A stretch of DNA of 64,000 bases from Miltoncostaea sp963770865 (GTDB taxonomy: Bacteria > Actinomycetota > Thermoleophilia > Miltoncostaeales > Miltoncostaeaceae): contig CAVYRD010000011.1 of the NCBI GenBank assembly GCA_963770865.1, positions 1-64,000 on the forward strand, written 5' to 3'. This document shows positions 13,096-22,873 of this stretch, one piece after another; position 1 is the stretch's first letter; every line of letters starts with the position of its first letter. A program made the position numbers and the translations under genes. A model generated the notes under the pieces. That model had not been told where the DNA came from. It ran no database searches and worked only from the letters and a program-made list of their open reading frames with translations.

Positions 13096-14382
13096 GTGAG
13101 TCAGGACAGGCTGGTCATCCGGGGCGGCCGCGCGCTGTCCGGCACCGTGGTGCCGAGCGGCAACAAGAACGCGGCCCTGCCGATCCTCGCGGGCTGCCTC
13201 CTCACGGATGAGGAGGTCGTGCTCGAGAACGTTCCCGACATCCTCGACGTGCACGTGATGCTCGCGTTGCTCGACGACCTGGGCGTGAGCATCCGTGACG
13301 AGGGCCCGAACACGCTCGCGCTGCGGGCCGACCGGGTGCGCACGACGCACCTCGACCCGGACCTCTGCCGGCGCCTGCGCGCGTCGCTGCTGCTGGCCGG
13401 CCCGCTGCTCGCCCGCTGCGGCGAGGTGGAGCTGCCGCTTGCGGGCGGCGACTTCATCGGCCGCCGCCGCGTGGACACGCACCTGCTGGCCTTCCGCGCG
13501 CTCGGGGCCGACTGCGAGGTGACGCGCAGCTACCGCCTGCGGCACAGCGGCCTGCGCGGCGCCGAGCTGTTCCTGGACGAGGCCTCGGTGACGGCGACCG
13601 AGAACGCGCTGATGGCCGCGGTCACGGCCCCGGGCCGCACCGTGATGCTGAACGCGGCCAGCGAGCCGCACGTGCAGGACACGGCGCGCTTCCTGGTCGC
13701 GCTCGGCGCGCAGATCGACGGCATCGGCACCAACCGCCTGATCATCGACGGCGTTGACCGGCTCCACGGCGGGCGCTTCCGGATCGGGCCGGACCACATC
13801 GAGATCGCCTCGTTCATCGGCCTCGCCGCGATCACAGGCTCCGACGTGACGATCTCGGACGTCCGCGCCGACGACCTGCGGATGATCAACCTGACCTTCG
13901 AGCGGATGGGCATCCGCGTCGAGATGGACGGCGACAGCCTGCGGGTGCCGCCCGACCAGAGCCTGCAGATCGTCTCAGACGAGGGCGACGCGATCCCGAA
14001 GATCGACGACGGCATCTGGCCGGCGTTCCCCGCGGATCTCACGAGCATCGCAACGGCCGTCGCCACCCAGACGCACGGCACGGTGATGATCTTCGAGAAG
14101 ATGTTCGAGAACCGGCTGTTCTTCGTGGACAAGCTGGTCGCGATGGGGGCGCGCATCGTGCTCTGCGACCCGCACCGGGTGCTGGTGAGCGGGCCGGCGC
14201 GCCTCTACGGCGAGCGCCTGGAGAGCCCCGACATCCGCGCCGGCATGGCGATGCTCATCGCCAGCCTCGCGGCGGAGGGCACCAGCGAGATCGGCAACGT
14301 CGGCCAGATCGACCGCGGATACGAGAGGATCGATCAGCGCCTGCGCGACCTGGGCGCCGACATCGAGCGCATCCGTGAGTGA
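13096..14382 (+). CDS. murA: UDP-N-acetylglucosamine 1-carboxyvinyltransferase with Asp in place of the active-site Cys
   Basis: Commits UDP-GlcNAc to peptidoglycan by transferring enolpyruvate from PEP. The 428 residues include the SGNKNAALP loop (residues 21-29, with the catalytic Lys) and an AEGTSEIGNVGQIDRGYE C-terminal block. In the mobile loop, the usual PGGC is AGGD (Asp119). The same Cys-to-Asp change is known in M. tuberculosis MurA and blocks covalent attack by fosfomycin, so intrinsic fosfomycin resistance is inferred. GTG 13096 follows TAGCGT (13082-13087) by 8 bases, so the transcript is probably leaderless. It overlaps hisZ by 8 bases. Confidence 0.97.
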   Translation: MSQDRLVIRGGRALSGTVVPSGNKNAALPILAGCLLTDEEVVLENVPDILDVHVMLALLDDLGVSIRDEGPNTLALRADRVRTTHLDPDLCRRLRASLLLAGPLLARCGEVELPLAGGDFIGRRRVDTHLLAFRALGADCEVTRSYRLRHSGLRGAELFLDEASVTATENALMAAVTAPGRTVMLNAASEPHVQDTARFLVALGAQIDGIGTNRLIIDGVDRLHGGRFRIGPDHIEIASFIGLAAITGSDVTISDVRADDLRMINLTFERMGIRVEMDGDSLRVPPDQSLQIVSDEGDAIPKIDDGIWPAFPADLTSIATAVATQTHGTVMIFEKMFENRLFFVDKLVAMGARIVLCDPHRVLVSGPARLYGERLESPDIRAGMAMLIASLAAEGTSEIGNVGQIDRGYERIDQRLRDLGADIERIRE

Positions 14383-15637
14383 ATCCGACGCGGGGCGCGG
14401 GGCCCTCGGGGCCGCCGCGCTCCCCTCCGGCGGCAAGGACGTCCTCGCGGTCGAGGCGCAGGAGCTGCGGGGCGTGGAGACCGCGCTGCGCGAGCGCTTC
14501 GCGCGCTTCGGCTACCGCGAGGTGATGACGCCGGTCCTGGAGTTCGCGGACGTCGTGGACCGCGCCCAGGAGGGCCGCCTGCGCGACGCGTTCCGCCTCT
14601 TCGACCAGGGCGGGCGCGTGCTGGTGCTGCGGCCCGACCTCACGATCCCGGTGGCGCGGCTCGTCGCGACCCGCATGGCGGACCACCCCGGCCCGGTGCG
14701 CGTATCGTACGTGGCGCGCGCCTTCCGCCCGCCCTCGCCGGGGCGCCCGCGGGCGTCGGAGATGCGCCAGGCCGGCATCGAGCTGGTCGGCGCGGCCGGG
14801 CCGGGCGCGGACGCCGAGGCGCTCGCGCTGCTGGCCGGGAGCCTGCGGGCCGCCGGGCTGCCCGAGCTCCGCGTGGGCGTGGGCGACGTGTCGCTGACCC
14901 GCGCGGTGCTGGACGGCCTCGGCGTAGACGAGGCGGCGCGCGCCGAGCTGAGCGACGCCCTCGCGGCGCGGAACTTCGTCGAGTGGCGCCGCTTGGCGGG
15001 TATCGCGGTGCCCGGCGGACCGGGCGCGGCGCTGCTGCGCGACCTGCCGGCGCTGCGCGGCGGGCGCGAGGTGCTCGCGCGGATCGCCTCCGAGGTGCCC
15101 GCGGCCGCGGGCTCCTGCGAGGGCCTCGGGCGCACCCTCGACCTGCTGGCCGAGCACGGCGAGGCCGACGCCGTCATCCTCGATCTCGGCGTGCTGCGCG
15201 ACTGGTCCTACTACTCCGGCGTCGTCTTCGAGGCCTACGCGCCCGGCGTCGGCGCGCCGATCGCCATGGGCGGTCGGTACGACGACCTGGGCGCGCGCTT
15301 CGGCTGCGACCGCCCGGCGGTGGGCTTCGGCATCACGCTCGACCTGCTCCACCAGGCGCTCGTCGCCGCGGGGGCGAACGACGACGGCCCGCGGCCCGGC
15401 GTGGTGCTGGCCGGCGGCCTGGCAGACGAGGCCCGCGCGGCCCGCGCGGCGCGCGAGGCGGGCCTCACGGTGGTGGCCCTCGACGGCGACGACGCCGAGG
15501 CGGACGCGCTGGCGGCGGCCGACGGCTGGCGCTGGGTGGCGCGCCGGGCCGGCGGGGGCTGGTCGGTGACCGACCGCGCGAGCGGCGACGTGCGCGAGAC
15601 CGCGCGCCTGGAGGACGTGGCGTCGTGGCGGGACTGA
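14375..15637 (+). CDS. hisZ: ATP phosphoribosyltransferase regulatory subunit
   Basis: A 420-residue HisRS-like protein without a tRNA-binding role. Class II synthetase-type motifs are visible: RFGYREVMTPVLEFADV, LVLRPDLTIPVARLVA, and YSGVVFEAYAPGVGAPIAMGGRYDDL. It partners the short HisG encoded directly downstream, with which it overlaps by 13 bases. HisZ is required where HisG lacks its C-terminal regulatory domain, exactly the situation here. It is the first gene of the his cluster. Confidence 0.93.
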   Translation: MSESDAGRGALGAAALPSGGKDVLAVEAQELRGVETALRERFARFGYREVMTPVLEFADVVDRAQEGRLRDAFRLFDQGGRVLVLRPDLTIPVARLVATRMADHPGPVRVSYVARAFRPPSPGRPRASEMRQAGIELVGAAGPGADAEALALLAGSLRAAGLPELRVGVGDVSLTRAVLDGLGVDEAARAELSDALAARNFVEWRRLAGIAVPGGPGAALLRDLPALRGGREVLARIASEVPAAAGSCEGLGRTLDLLAEHGEADAVILDLGVLRDWSYYSGVVFEAYAPGVGAPIAMGGRYDDLGARFGCDRPAVGFGITLDLLHQALVAAGANDDGPRPGVVLAGGLADEARAARAAREAGLTVVALDGDDAEADALAAADGWRWVARRAGGGWSVTDRASGDVRETARLEDVASWRD

Positions 15638-16263
15638 GGATCTGCGTCCCGCTGGGGGCGCTCTTCCCCGGATCGCTCGAGGCTCTGGAGCGCGCGGGCG
15701 TCGACGTGGCCCCGCTGCGCGACGCCGGCCGGCGCCTCATCGTCGAGAGCCCGGACGGCACCACCTTCATCACGACCCGCCCGAGCGACGTGCCGACCTA
15801 CGTCGAGGCCGGCGCGGCCGACCTCGGCATCGTGGGCAAGGACGTGCTGCGCGAGCGCGAGCCGGACGTCTACGAGGTGCTCGACCTGGGCTTCGGCGGC
15901 TGCCGCATGGTCTACGCGACGCGCGCGGGGGAGGACCCGACGCCGGCCGCGCTCGAGCACCTGGGCGTCGTGCGCGTGGCGACCAAGTACCCCGTGAGCG
16001 CGACCGGGTACTTCACCTCCACGGGGCGCCAGGCGGAGGTGGTCAAGGTGAACGGATCCGTGGAGCTCGCGCCCCTGGTGGGCCTGGCGCACGGCATCGT
16101 CGACCTGGTGGCCACCGGGCGCACGCTGCGCGAGAACGGCCTGGTGGAGCGCGAGGAGATCTTCGCGTCGTCGGCGCGCCTGATCGTGAACCGGGTGAGC
16201 CAGACCCTGCGGGCCGAGGAGCTGGGCGCGCTGGTCGAGCGGATGGGGGAGGGCGCGGCGTGA
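15625..16263 (+). CDS. hisG: ATP phosphoribosyltransferase, short form
   Basis: First step of histidine synthesis (ATP plus PRPP). At 212 residues it is the HisG-S form lacking the ACT-like tail. Key texts are DLGIVGKDVLRE, VATKYPVSATGYF and the PRPP-binding region VELAPLVGLAHGIVDLVATGRTLRENGL. The GTG start lies inside the hisZ end, and the stop overlaps hisD by four bases. Confidence 0.95.
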   Translation: MAGLRICVPLGALFPGSLEALERAGVDVAPLRDAGRRLIVESPDGTTFITTRPSDVPTYVEAGAADLGIVGKDVLREREPDVYEVLDLGFGGCRMVYATRAGEDPTPAALEHLGVVRVATKYPVSATGYFTSTGRQAEVVKVNGSVELAPLVGLAHGIVDLVATGRTLRENGLVEREEIFASSARLIVNRVSQTLRAEELGALVERMGEGAA

Positions 16264-17528
16264 GCGAGGGCCCCCGGCGCGCGCGGCTGCGCGCGGGCGG
16301 CGCGGCCGGCCTCGCCCACACCCTGCGGCCCGTGCTCGACACGGCCGGGGTGGCAGCCGGCGTCGCCGGGCTCCTCGGCGCGGTCCGGGAGCGGGGCGAC
16401 GATGCGCTGGTCGAGGGCGTCCGGCGGTTCGACTGCCCGGACTTCACGCACGACCGGCTGAGGGTGCCCGCGGCGGCGCTGGCGCGCGCGGCGGCCGAGA
16501 TGGACCACGACCTGCGCACGGCGATCGGCGTCGCCGCCGAGCAGGTGCGGATGGTGGCCGAGGCGGGCCTTCCGGGCGACCGCTCGGTGCGGCTGCCCGC
16601 CGGCCAGGGGATCACGATCCGCTCGATCCCGGTGGACGCCGCCGGCGTCTACGTGCCCGGGGGGCGCGCGGCGTACCCGTCGAGCCTGATCATGGGCGTC
16701 GTGCCGGCGCAGGTGGCCGGGGTGGAGCGGATCGTCGTGGTCAGCCCGCCCGGGCCGGACGGCCGGCCCGCCGAGTCGATCCTCGCCACCGCGGCGCTGC
16801 TCGGCGTGGAGGAGGTCTACGCCGCCGGCGGCGCGCCTGCGATCGGGGCGCTCGCCTTCGGCACGGCGACGATCGCCCCCGTGGCGGTGATCGTGGGCCC
16901 GGGCAGCCCCTGGGTGCAGGAGGCCAAGCGGCAGGTGGTCGGCACCGTCGGCATCGACGGGGTGGCCGGCCCGAGCGAGGTGATGATCATCGCCGACGCG
17001 TCCTGCGACCCGCGCGCGGTGGCCCTCGACCTGCTCGCGCAGGCCGAGCACGGCGCCGACTCGCCGTCGGTGCTGGTGAGCGACGACCCCGCCGTGATCG
17101 GCGCCGTGGAGGCCGAGCTGAGGGAGATCGGCGAGGCCCCGGGGCCCATCACGCTGGTCGAGTGTGCCAGCATGCCCCTGGCGGTCGAGCTGGCCGAGGC
17201 CTTCGCCCCCGAGCACCTGGAGATCATCACGCGTGACGCGTCCGCCATCGCGGAGGGCGTGACCCGGTCGGGGGCGGTGTTCATCGGACCCAACGGCGCG
17301 ACCGCGTTCGGCGACTACATCGCCGGTTCCAACCACGTCCTGCCCACCGGGGGAGCGGCGCGCCACGCGTCGGCCCTCGGTCCCACCACGTTCCTGCGGA
17401 GGATGTCCGTGGTCGACATGACCGACGGGGCCGTCGAGACGCTCACGCCCCACCTGGCCGCGCTGGCCGACGCGGAGGGCTTCACCATGCACCGCCGCTC
17501 GGCGGAGGCCCGCAGGAGGACGTCGTGA
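16260..17528 (+). CDS. hisD: Histidinol dehydrogenase
   Basis: Last two oxidations of histidine synthesis, with zinc and NAD. The 422 residues include VYVPGGRAAYPSSLIM, YAAGGAPAIGALAFGT, DGVAGPSEVMIIAD, LDLLAQAEHGADSP (zinc region), EHLEI and the C-terminal SNHVLPTGGAARHASAL. Length is normal for the family. The GTG start overlaps hisG and the stop overlaps hisB. Confidence 0.97.
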   Translation: MSEGPRRARLRAGGAAGLAHTLRPVLDTAGVAAGVAGLLGAVRERGDDALVEGVRRFDCPDFTHDRLRVPAAALARAAAEMDHDLRTAIGVAAEQVRMVAEAGLPGDRSVRLPAGQGITIRSIPVDAAGVYVPGGRAAYPSSLIMGVVPAQVAGVERIVVVSPPGPDGRPAESILATAALLGVEEVYAAGGAPAIGALAFGTATIAPVAVIVGPGSPWVQEAKRQVVGTVGIDGVAGPSEVMIIADASCDPRAVALDLLAQAEHGADSPSVLVSDDPAVIGAVEAELREIGEAPGPITLVECASMPLAVELAEAFAPEHLEIITRDASAIAEGVTRSGAVFIGPNGATAFGDYIAGSNHVLPTGGAARHASALGPTTFLRRMSVVDMTDGAVETLTPHLAALADAEGFTMHRRSAEARRRTS

Positions 17529-18112
17529 GCCGGGTCGGCGAGGCCCACCGGGCGACGGGCGAGACCGACGTGCGCGTGCGCGTCGACCTCGACGGCGCGG
17601 GCGACTCCACCATCTCGACCGGGGTCGGGTTCTTCGACCACATGCTGACGCTGCTCGCGCGCCACTCGCTGATCGACGTCGCGATCGAGGCGAAGGGCGA
17701 CCTGGAGACCGGCAGCCACCACACCGTCGAGGACGTCGGCATCACCCTGGGCCAGGCGATCACCGCCGCCCTCGGCGACAAGGCCGGCATCGAGCGCTAC
17801 GGGTCGGCCCTGATCCCGATGGACGAGTGCCTGGTGCAGGCCGCCATCGACATCTCCGGGCGCCCGGTGACGGCGCTCGACGTGCCCCTGCCCACGGCCG
17901 TGATCGGCGGTTTCGAGACCGAGCTGCTCGAGGAGTTCGTGCGCGGGCTGGCCAACCACGCCGGCCTGACGGTGCACCTGCGGCTGCTCGTGCCGGGCAA
18001 CGCGCACCACGTCATCGAGGGCTGCTTCAAGGCGCTGGCGCGCGCGCTGGCCCAGGCCGTCGCGCCGAACCCGCGCGTGACGGGCGTGCCGTTGACGAAG
18101 GGCAGCCTGTGA
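17525..18112 (+). CDS. hisB: Imidazoleglycerol-phosphate dehydratase
   Basis: 195 residues. The metal-binding repeats GSHHTVEDVGITLGQA and NAHHVIEGCFKALARAL are intact, and GVGFFDHML marks the N-terminal half. It is the monofunctional form without the histidinol phosphatase domain. GTGA overlaps on both sides. Confidence 0.97.
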   Translation: MSRVGEAHRATGETDVRVRVDLDGAGDSTISTGVGFFDHMLTLLARHSLIDVAIEAKGDLETGSHHTVEDVGITLGQAITAALGDKAGIERYGSALIPMDECLVQAAIDISGRPVTALDVPLPTAVIGGFETELLEEFVRGLANHAGLTVHLRLLVPGNAHHVIEGCFKALARALAQAVAPNPRVTGVPLTKGSL

Positions 18113-18760
18113 GCCCCGTCGTCGCGGTGCTCGACTACGAGATGAGCAACCTGCGCAGCGCCACCAAGGCGCTCGAGCGCCTTGGTGCGAGCGTGCGCGT
18201 GGCGCGCGACCCGGCCGAGGCCGCGGGCGCGGACGCGGTGGTGCTGCCGGGCGTCGGCAACTTCGGCGAGGCCATGAAGCGCATCCGCGCGGCGGGCCTC
18301 GACCGGGCGGTCCACGACGCCGTGGAGCGCGACGTGCCCGTGCTCGGCATCTGCCTCGGCCTGCAGCTGCTGTTCGACGAGAGCGAGGAGAGCCCCGGCA
18401 CCGCGGGCCTCGGCCTGCTCCCGGGCGCGGTGCGCCGCCTGCGCACGGAGCGCAAGCTGCCGCACATCGGCTGGAGCCGCGTCACGTGGACCCCGGGGTG
18501 CGTCCTGGCGCCCGAGGACGACCACCACGCCGAGTTCGACGTACTACTTCGTCCACACCTTCGGCTGCGAGCCCGAGGACGACTCCCTCGTGCTCGGCCG
18601 CGCCGACCACGGCGTCACGTTCTGCGCCGCGGCGGGCCGCGACCGGCTGATGGGCGTCCAGTTCCACCCGGAGAAGTCGAGCGCGGCGGGCCTCGGCCTG
18701 CTCGGGCGCTGGCTCGTCGCGGCCGGCGTCGTCCCCGGACCGGTCGCCCTTCCGTCGTGA
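18109..18760 (+). CDS. hisH: Imidazole glycerol phosphate synthase glutaminase subunit, one +1 frame break
   Basis: Supplies ammonia to HisF. The class I glutaminase nucleophile is in VLGICLGLQLLFDES, and the His-Glu pair is in GVQFHPEKSS. The frame slips near 18537: after HHAEF one extra base precedes YYFVHTFGCEPEDDS. The second half then reads to TGA 18758-18760. Repaired length is about 216 residues. Overlaps hisB and hisA by four bases. Confidence 0.93.
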
Positions 18761-19495
18761 TCACGCTCTACCCGGCCATCGACCTGCGGGACGGGCGCGC
18801 CGTGCGCCTGCGCCAGGGCGACTTCGACCAGACGACCGTCTTCGCCGAGGACCCGGTCGACCAGGCGCGCGCCTTCGCCGCCGACGGCGCCACCTCGCTG
18901 CACGTGGTCGACCTCGACGGCGCGCTGGCCGGCGAGCCGGTGCACGCCGCGATGGTGGCGAGCATCGCCGCGGCCTTCCGCGGGCACCGTCCACCTGGGC
19001 GGCGGGCTGCGCTCGCGCCCGGCCATCGAGACGGCTCTCGCCACCGGCGTCAACCGCGTGGTGGTGGGCACGGCGGTGATCGACGACGACGACCTGCTCC
19101 GCTGGGCCATCGACCGGCTCGGCGACGGCCTGGTCGTGGCGCTCGACGCGCGCCAGGGCAAGGTCGCCACCCACGGCTGGACCCACGTGACCGACCGCGA
19201 CGCCGTCGAGGTGGCGAAGGGGCTCGTCTCGATGGGCGTGCGGCGCCTGGCCTACACGGACATCAACCGCGACGGCACCCTGGGCGGCCCCAACCTGACC
19301 GCCATGAGGCGCCTGGCCGAGGCGGCGCCGCCGCTGCGCCTGATCGCCTCGGGCGGCATCTCGTCGCTCGACGACCTGCGCCGCCTGCGCGACCTCGGCA
19401 TCCCGACGCTCGACGGCGTGATCGTGGGGCGCGCGCTCTACGAGGGGCGCTTCACGGTCGCCGAGGCGCTCGGCGTGCTGGGGGGGCGCGGGTGA
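18757..19495 (+). CDS. hisA: ProFAR isomerase, one +1 frame break
   Basis: A (beta-alpha)8 barrel isomerase. The first half carries LYPAIDLRDGRAVRLRQGD, with the catalytic Asp in AIDLR, and DLDGALAG. An extra base near 18988 separates FRG from TVHLGGGLRSRPAIE. The second half has YTDINRDGTLGGPN and LIASGGISSLDDL. Repaired length is about 245 residues. Overlaps hisF by four bases. Confidence 0.94.
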
Positions 19496-20247
19496 TCCGC
19501 GTCATCCCGTGCCTGGACGTCAACGAGGGCCGGGTCGTGAAGGGCGTCAACTTCGTCGGCCTGCGCGACGCGGGCGACCCCGTGGAGCTGGCCTCCCGCT
19601 ACGACCGCGAGGGCGCCGACGAGCTGGTCTTCCTCGACATCACCGCCAGCCACGAGGAGCGCGGCACCATCGTCGAGCTCGCGCGCCGGACGGCCGAGGA
19701 GGTCTTCATCCCCTTCACGATCGGCGGCGGGCTGCGCACCGAGGAGGACATCCGGGCGGTGCTGGCGGCCGGCGCCGACAAGGTGTCGCTGAACTCGGCC
19801 GCGGTGCGCGACCCCGCGCTGATCGAGCGCGCCTCCGCGCGCTTCGGCGCCCAGTGCGTCGTGGTGGCGATCGACGCCAAGCGGCGCGAGGACGGCTCGG
19901 GCTGGGAGGTCTTCCTCAACGGCGGGCGCCTGCCCACCGGCCGCGAGGCCGTCGCCTGGGCGGCGGAGGCGGCGTCGCGCGGCGCGGGGGAGGTGCTGCT
20001 CACGAGCATGGATCGCGACGGCACCCAGGGCGGCTTCGACTGCGAGCTGCTCGCGGCCGTGGCCGACGCCGCGCCGGTGCCCGTGATCGCGTCCGGCGGC
20101 GCCGGCCGGCTGGAGCACTTCGCCGAGGCCGTGACCGCCGGGCACGCCGACGCGGTGCTGGCGGCGTCGGTCTTCCACGACGGCGTCTACTCGATCGCCC
20201 AGGTGAAGGACGCGATGGCCGGCGCGGGTGTCCCGGTCCGCCAGTAG
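19492..20247 (+). CDS. hisF: Imidazole glycerol phosphate synthase cyclase subunit
   Basis: 251-residue barrel that closes the imidazole ring with ammonia from HisH. The family texts RVIPCLDVNEGRVVKGVNF (catalytic Asp), ADELVFLDITAS, FTIGGGLRTEEDI, LLTSMDRDGTQ and VIASGGAGRLEHF are present. The frame is intact. hisI, hisE and hisC are not in the window. Confidence 0.97.
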   Translation: MIRVIPCLDVNEGRVVKGVNFVGLRDAGDPVELASRYDREGADELVFLDITASHEERGTIVELARRTAEEVFIPFTIGGGLRTEEDIRAVLAAGADKVSLNSAAVRDPALIERASARFGAQCVVVAIDAKRREDGSGWEVFLNGGRLPTGREAVAWAAEAASRGAGEVLLTSMDRDGTQGGFDCELLAAVADAAPVPVIASGGAGRLEHFAEAVTAGHADAVLAASVFHDGVYSIAQVKDAMAGAGVPVRQ

Positions 20248-20256
20248 GCTGCGCGC

Positions 20257-20655
20257 GTGAGACGCGTCCGCACCGAGCACGCGCCCGCCCCGGTGGCCGG
20301 CGCCCCCTACAGCCAGGCCGTCGTCGCGGGGCCCGGCGAGATGGTCTTCGTCTCCGGCCAGCTCGGGATCGACCCCGGCACCGGCGCCCTGGTGGGGGAG
20401 GACGTCCACGAGCAGACCGTCGTCGCCCTGCACCACGTCGCCGCGATCCTCGCCGAGGCCGGGGCCTCGATGCAGGACGTCGTGCGCACCACGGTCTACC
20501 TGACCGATCTCGCCGGCGACTTCCCCGCCATGAACGAGGTCTACGCGGCAGCCTTCTCCGGCCACGCCCCGGCGCGGGCGACGGTCGGCGTCGCGGCGCT
20601 GCCCCTCGGCGCGCGCGTCGAGATCGACGCCGTGGCCGTCATCGCCGCGGGCTAG
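20257..20655 (+). CDS. ridA: RidA-family enamine/imine deaminase
   Basis: 132 residues. YSQAVVAG, VFVSGQLGIDP and the C-terminal ARATVGVAALPLGARVEIDAVA match the YjgF/YER057c/UK114 family, which hydrolyses reactive enamines made by PLP enzymes. TAGGCT at 20245-20250 lies 6 bases before the GTG, so it probably has its own leaderless promoter within the end of hisF. Confidence 0.9.
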   Translation: MRRVRTEHAPAPVAGAPYSQAVVAGPGEMVFVSGQLGIDPGTGALVGEDVHEQTVVALHHVAAILAEAGASMQDVVRTTVYLTDLAGDFPAMNEVYAAAFSGHAPARATVGVAALPLGARVEIDAVAVIAAG

Positions 20656-20674
20656 TGTCCCCGCGTGCGCGGCG

Positions 20675-20926
20675 CTACTCGGCCCAGGTGCGGCGCTCGA
20701 GCAGGCTGTCGAGCGCGATGCGGTCCAGGTAGTCGGGGGCCTCGCTGATCGGCCGCGTCTCGTTGCCCGGCGTCTCGACCCACGCCTTGAAGCGCGCGTC
20801 GGCGGCGTCGAACGCCTCCTGCAGCTCGGTGAGCGTCAGGTGCTCGAACCGCGCGAAGCGCTCGAGCAGCTCGTTCGCCACCGGGGCGACGGCCGCCAGC
20901 TTGCGGGAGACGGGGTCGTAGGCCAC
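20675..20926 (-). CDS. Small protein of unknown function
   Basis: 83 residues, mostly helical and charged: VAYDPVSRKLAAVAPVANELLERFARFEHLTLTELQEAFDAADARF. A TAGGAT -10 on the minus strand (20933-20939 region) ends 7 bases before the GTG, the leaderless pattern seen elsewhere, which fixes this start over longer readings. It is divergent from the CCA-type gene. Family not recognised. Confidence 0.6.
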   Translation of the reverse strand: MAYDPVSRKLAAVAPVANELLERFARFEHLTLTELQEAFDAADARFKAWVETPGNETRPISEAPDYLDRIALDSLLERRTWAE

Positions 20927-20956
20927 GTCGTGGATCCTAGTGCCGCCCCGGCCCTC

Positions 20957-22127
20957 GTGGCGGCGCATCCGCTCGTGGAGCGGGTGACGTCCGTCCTGAC
21001 CGGCGACGTCAGCGCGGTGGGCGGCGTGGTGCGCGACGCGCTGGCGGGCCGGCCGCACGGCCCGGAGCTCGACCTGGTCGTGGAGGGCGACGCCGCCGCG
21101 GTCGCCGAGGCCATCGGCCGCGAGTTCCAGGCGCGCGTCACGTCCCACCCGCGCTTCGGCACCGCCCACGTCGAGTTCGCGCTGCCGCACGGCGGCCACA
21201 TCGACCTGGTGAGCGCGCGCACCGAGACCTACGCCGCGCCGGGGGCGCTGCCCGAGGTCGGCGAGGGGACGCTCCTCGACGACCTGCGGCGCCGCGACTT
21301 CACGGTGAACGCGATGGCCGTCGGCCTCTCCGGCGCGCGCGCGGGCGAGCTGGTGGACCCCCACGGCGGGGTCGGGCGACCTGAGCGGCGGGCATCCTGC
21401 GGTGCGGTGCGCGCCGGACGCCTTCGTCGAGGACCCCAGCCGGCTGGTGCGCGCGGCGCGCTACGCCGCGCGGCTCGGAGCTGGCCCTCGAGGAGGAGAC
21501 GGAGCGGGAGGCCCGGGCGGCGGCGCCCGACCTCGATCCGGGTTCGTCGCGCGTGGCCGAGGAGCTGCGGCGCGTGCTCGACGAGGACGGCGCTCCGGGC
21601 GCGCTGGACCGCTCTGGCGTCGTTCGGCGTGCCCTGGGTGCGCCCCGGCGCGCGCGACGCGATGGCCGCGCTGGCAGCGGGCCGCCGCCCACCCGCACGC
21701 GCCGGCCGTGCCGGCGTGGGCCCTGCGCCTCGGCGCCGCGCTGACGCCGGACGCCCTCGAGCGGGTGGCCCTCCCCGGCTGGGCCGTCGCGGTCGCCCGC
21801 GAGGAGGAGGCGGGCGCGGATCTCGCGCGGCGGCTGGCGTCGGCCGCGGCGCCGTCCGAGGTTGACCGGCTGCTCCACCGCGCCCCTCCGGCGACCGCGA
21901 TCGGCGCGCTGGCGCGCGGCGCGCGAGGCCGTCGCCGCCTGGTGGGCCTCGGACCTCGCTCCCGGGATCACCGGCGCCGACCTCGTGCGGGCCGGCGTCG
22001 ACGCCGGGGCCGGCGATCGGCCACGCGCTGGCGGAGGTGCGCGCGGCGGTGCTCGACGAGCGCGTCGGCGGTCCGCGATGAGCAGCTCGAGCTGGCCCTG
22101 CGCCTCGCCCGGGAGCACGCGGCGTGA
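20957..22127 (+). CDS. CCA-adding enzyme/poly(A) polymerase family nucleotidyltransferase, seven +1 frame breaks
   Basis: The head domain reads VGGVVRDALAGRPHGPELDLVVEGD, with the metal-binding pair as ELDLVVEGD, and RRRDFTVNAMAV. The next block reads EDPSRLVRAARYAARLG, the tRNA nucleotidyltransferase signature. Seven +1 steps (about 21373, 21480, 21613, 21680, 21925, 22006, 22065) are needed to follow it to DEQLELALRLAREHAA and TGA 22125-22127. No step is in the other direction. An essential enzyme for tRNA 3' ends is unlikely to be dead, though a second, decayed paralogue cannot be excluded. The start is uncertain (20930 and 20957 are both in frame). Confidence 0.75.
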
Positions 22128-22873
22128 GCGGGCTGGAGCTGATCGAGGTGCCGACGGGCGCGCCGGCGCGGGCGGTCTTCACCACGCGCGCGGGCGGCGT
22201 GAGCGCCGGCGGGTTCGCCAGCCTCAACCTCGGCCCCGACCGCGACGACCCCGACGCGGCGGTGCGCGAGAACCGCGCGCGCGTCTGCGCGGCGCTCGGC
22301 ATCGACCCCGAGCGCGTCAGCATGGGCCGCCAGGTGCACGGCGCCGGCGTGCGCGAGGTCGGCGGGGGCGGGGGAGGCTTCCTCGGGGACCTGCGCGACT
22401 GGCCCGAGGGCGACGGGATGGTGACCGCCGAGCCGGGCGCCGCCCTGGTGGTGCTCGGCGCCGACTGCCTGCCGGTGCTGCTCTGGCGGCGCGACCTGCC
22501 GCGGGTCGGCGCGGCTCACGCCGGCTGGCGCGGCCTGGTGGCCGGGGTGGTCGAGGGGGCCGTGGCCGCGCTCGGCGCGCCGGCCGAGACCGGCGCCGCG
22601 ATCGGCCCCGGCATCGGGCCCTGCTGCTATCCGGTCTCGGCCGAGGTGCGCACGCGCTTCGCCGGGCGCTTCGGCCACGGGGTGCTGCGCGGCGAGGCGG
22701 TCGACCTCGCGGCCGCCGCGCACCGCGCGCTCACGGCCGCCGGCGTCCCCGCCGACGCGATCGCGGTCGTGGACGCCTGCACGGCCTGCGCGCCGGAGCG
22801 CTTCTACTCGTACCGCCGCGACGGCGCGGGCACCGGCCGCCAGGCCGGCATCGTGTGGGCGGAGGCGGCGTGA
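22124..22873 (+). CDS. pgeF: Multicopper-oxidase-fold purine nucleosidase (laccase domain, YfiH family)
   Basis: 249 residues. Metal and active-site texts are present: GRQVHGAGV, VLGADCLPVLL, AAHAGWRGLVAGVV and IGPGIGPCCYPV. The family is linked to peptidoglycan editing and cytosolic purine nucleoside cleavage. It sits upstream of yggS and sepF, as in many Gram-positive division clusters. GTG overlaps the preceding stop and the stop overlaps yggS. Confidence 0.9.
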   Translation: MSGLELIEVPTGAPARAVFTTRAGGVSAGGFASLNLGPDRDDPDAAVRENRARVCAALGIDPERVSMGRQVHGAGVREVGGGGGGFLGDLRDWPEGDGMVTAEPGAALVVLGADCLPVLLWRRDLPRVGAAHAGWRGLVAGVVEGAVAALGAPAETGAAIGPGIGPCCYPVSAEVRTRFAGRFGHGVLRGEAVDLAAAAHRALTAAGVPADAIAVVDACTACAPERFYSYRRDGAGTGRQAGIVWAEAA

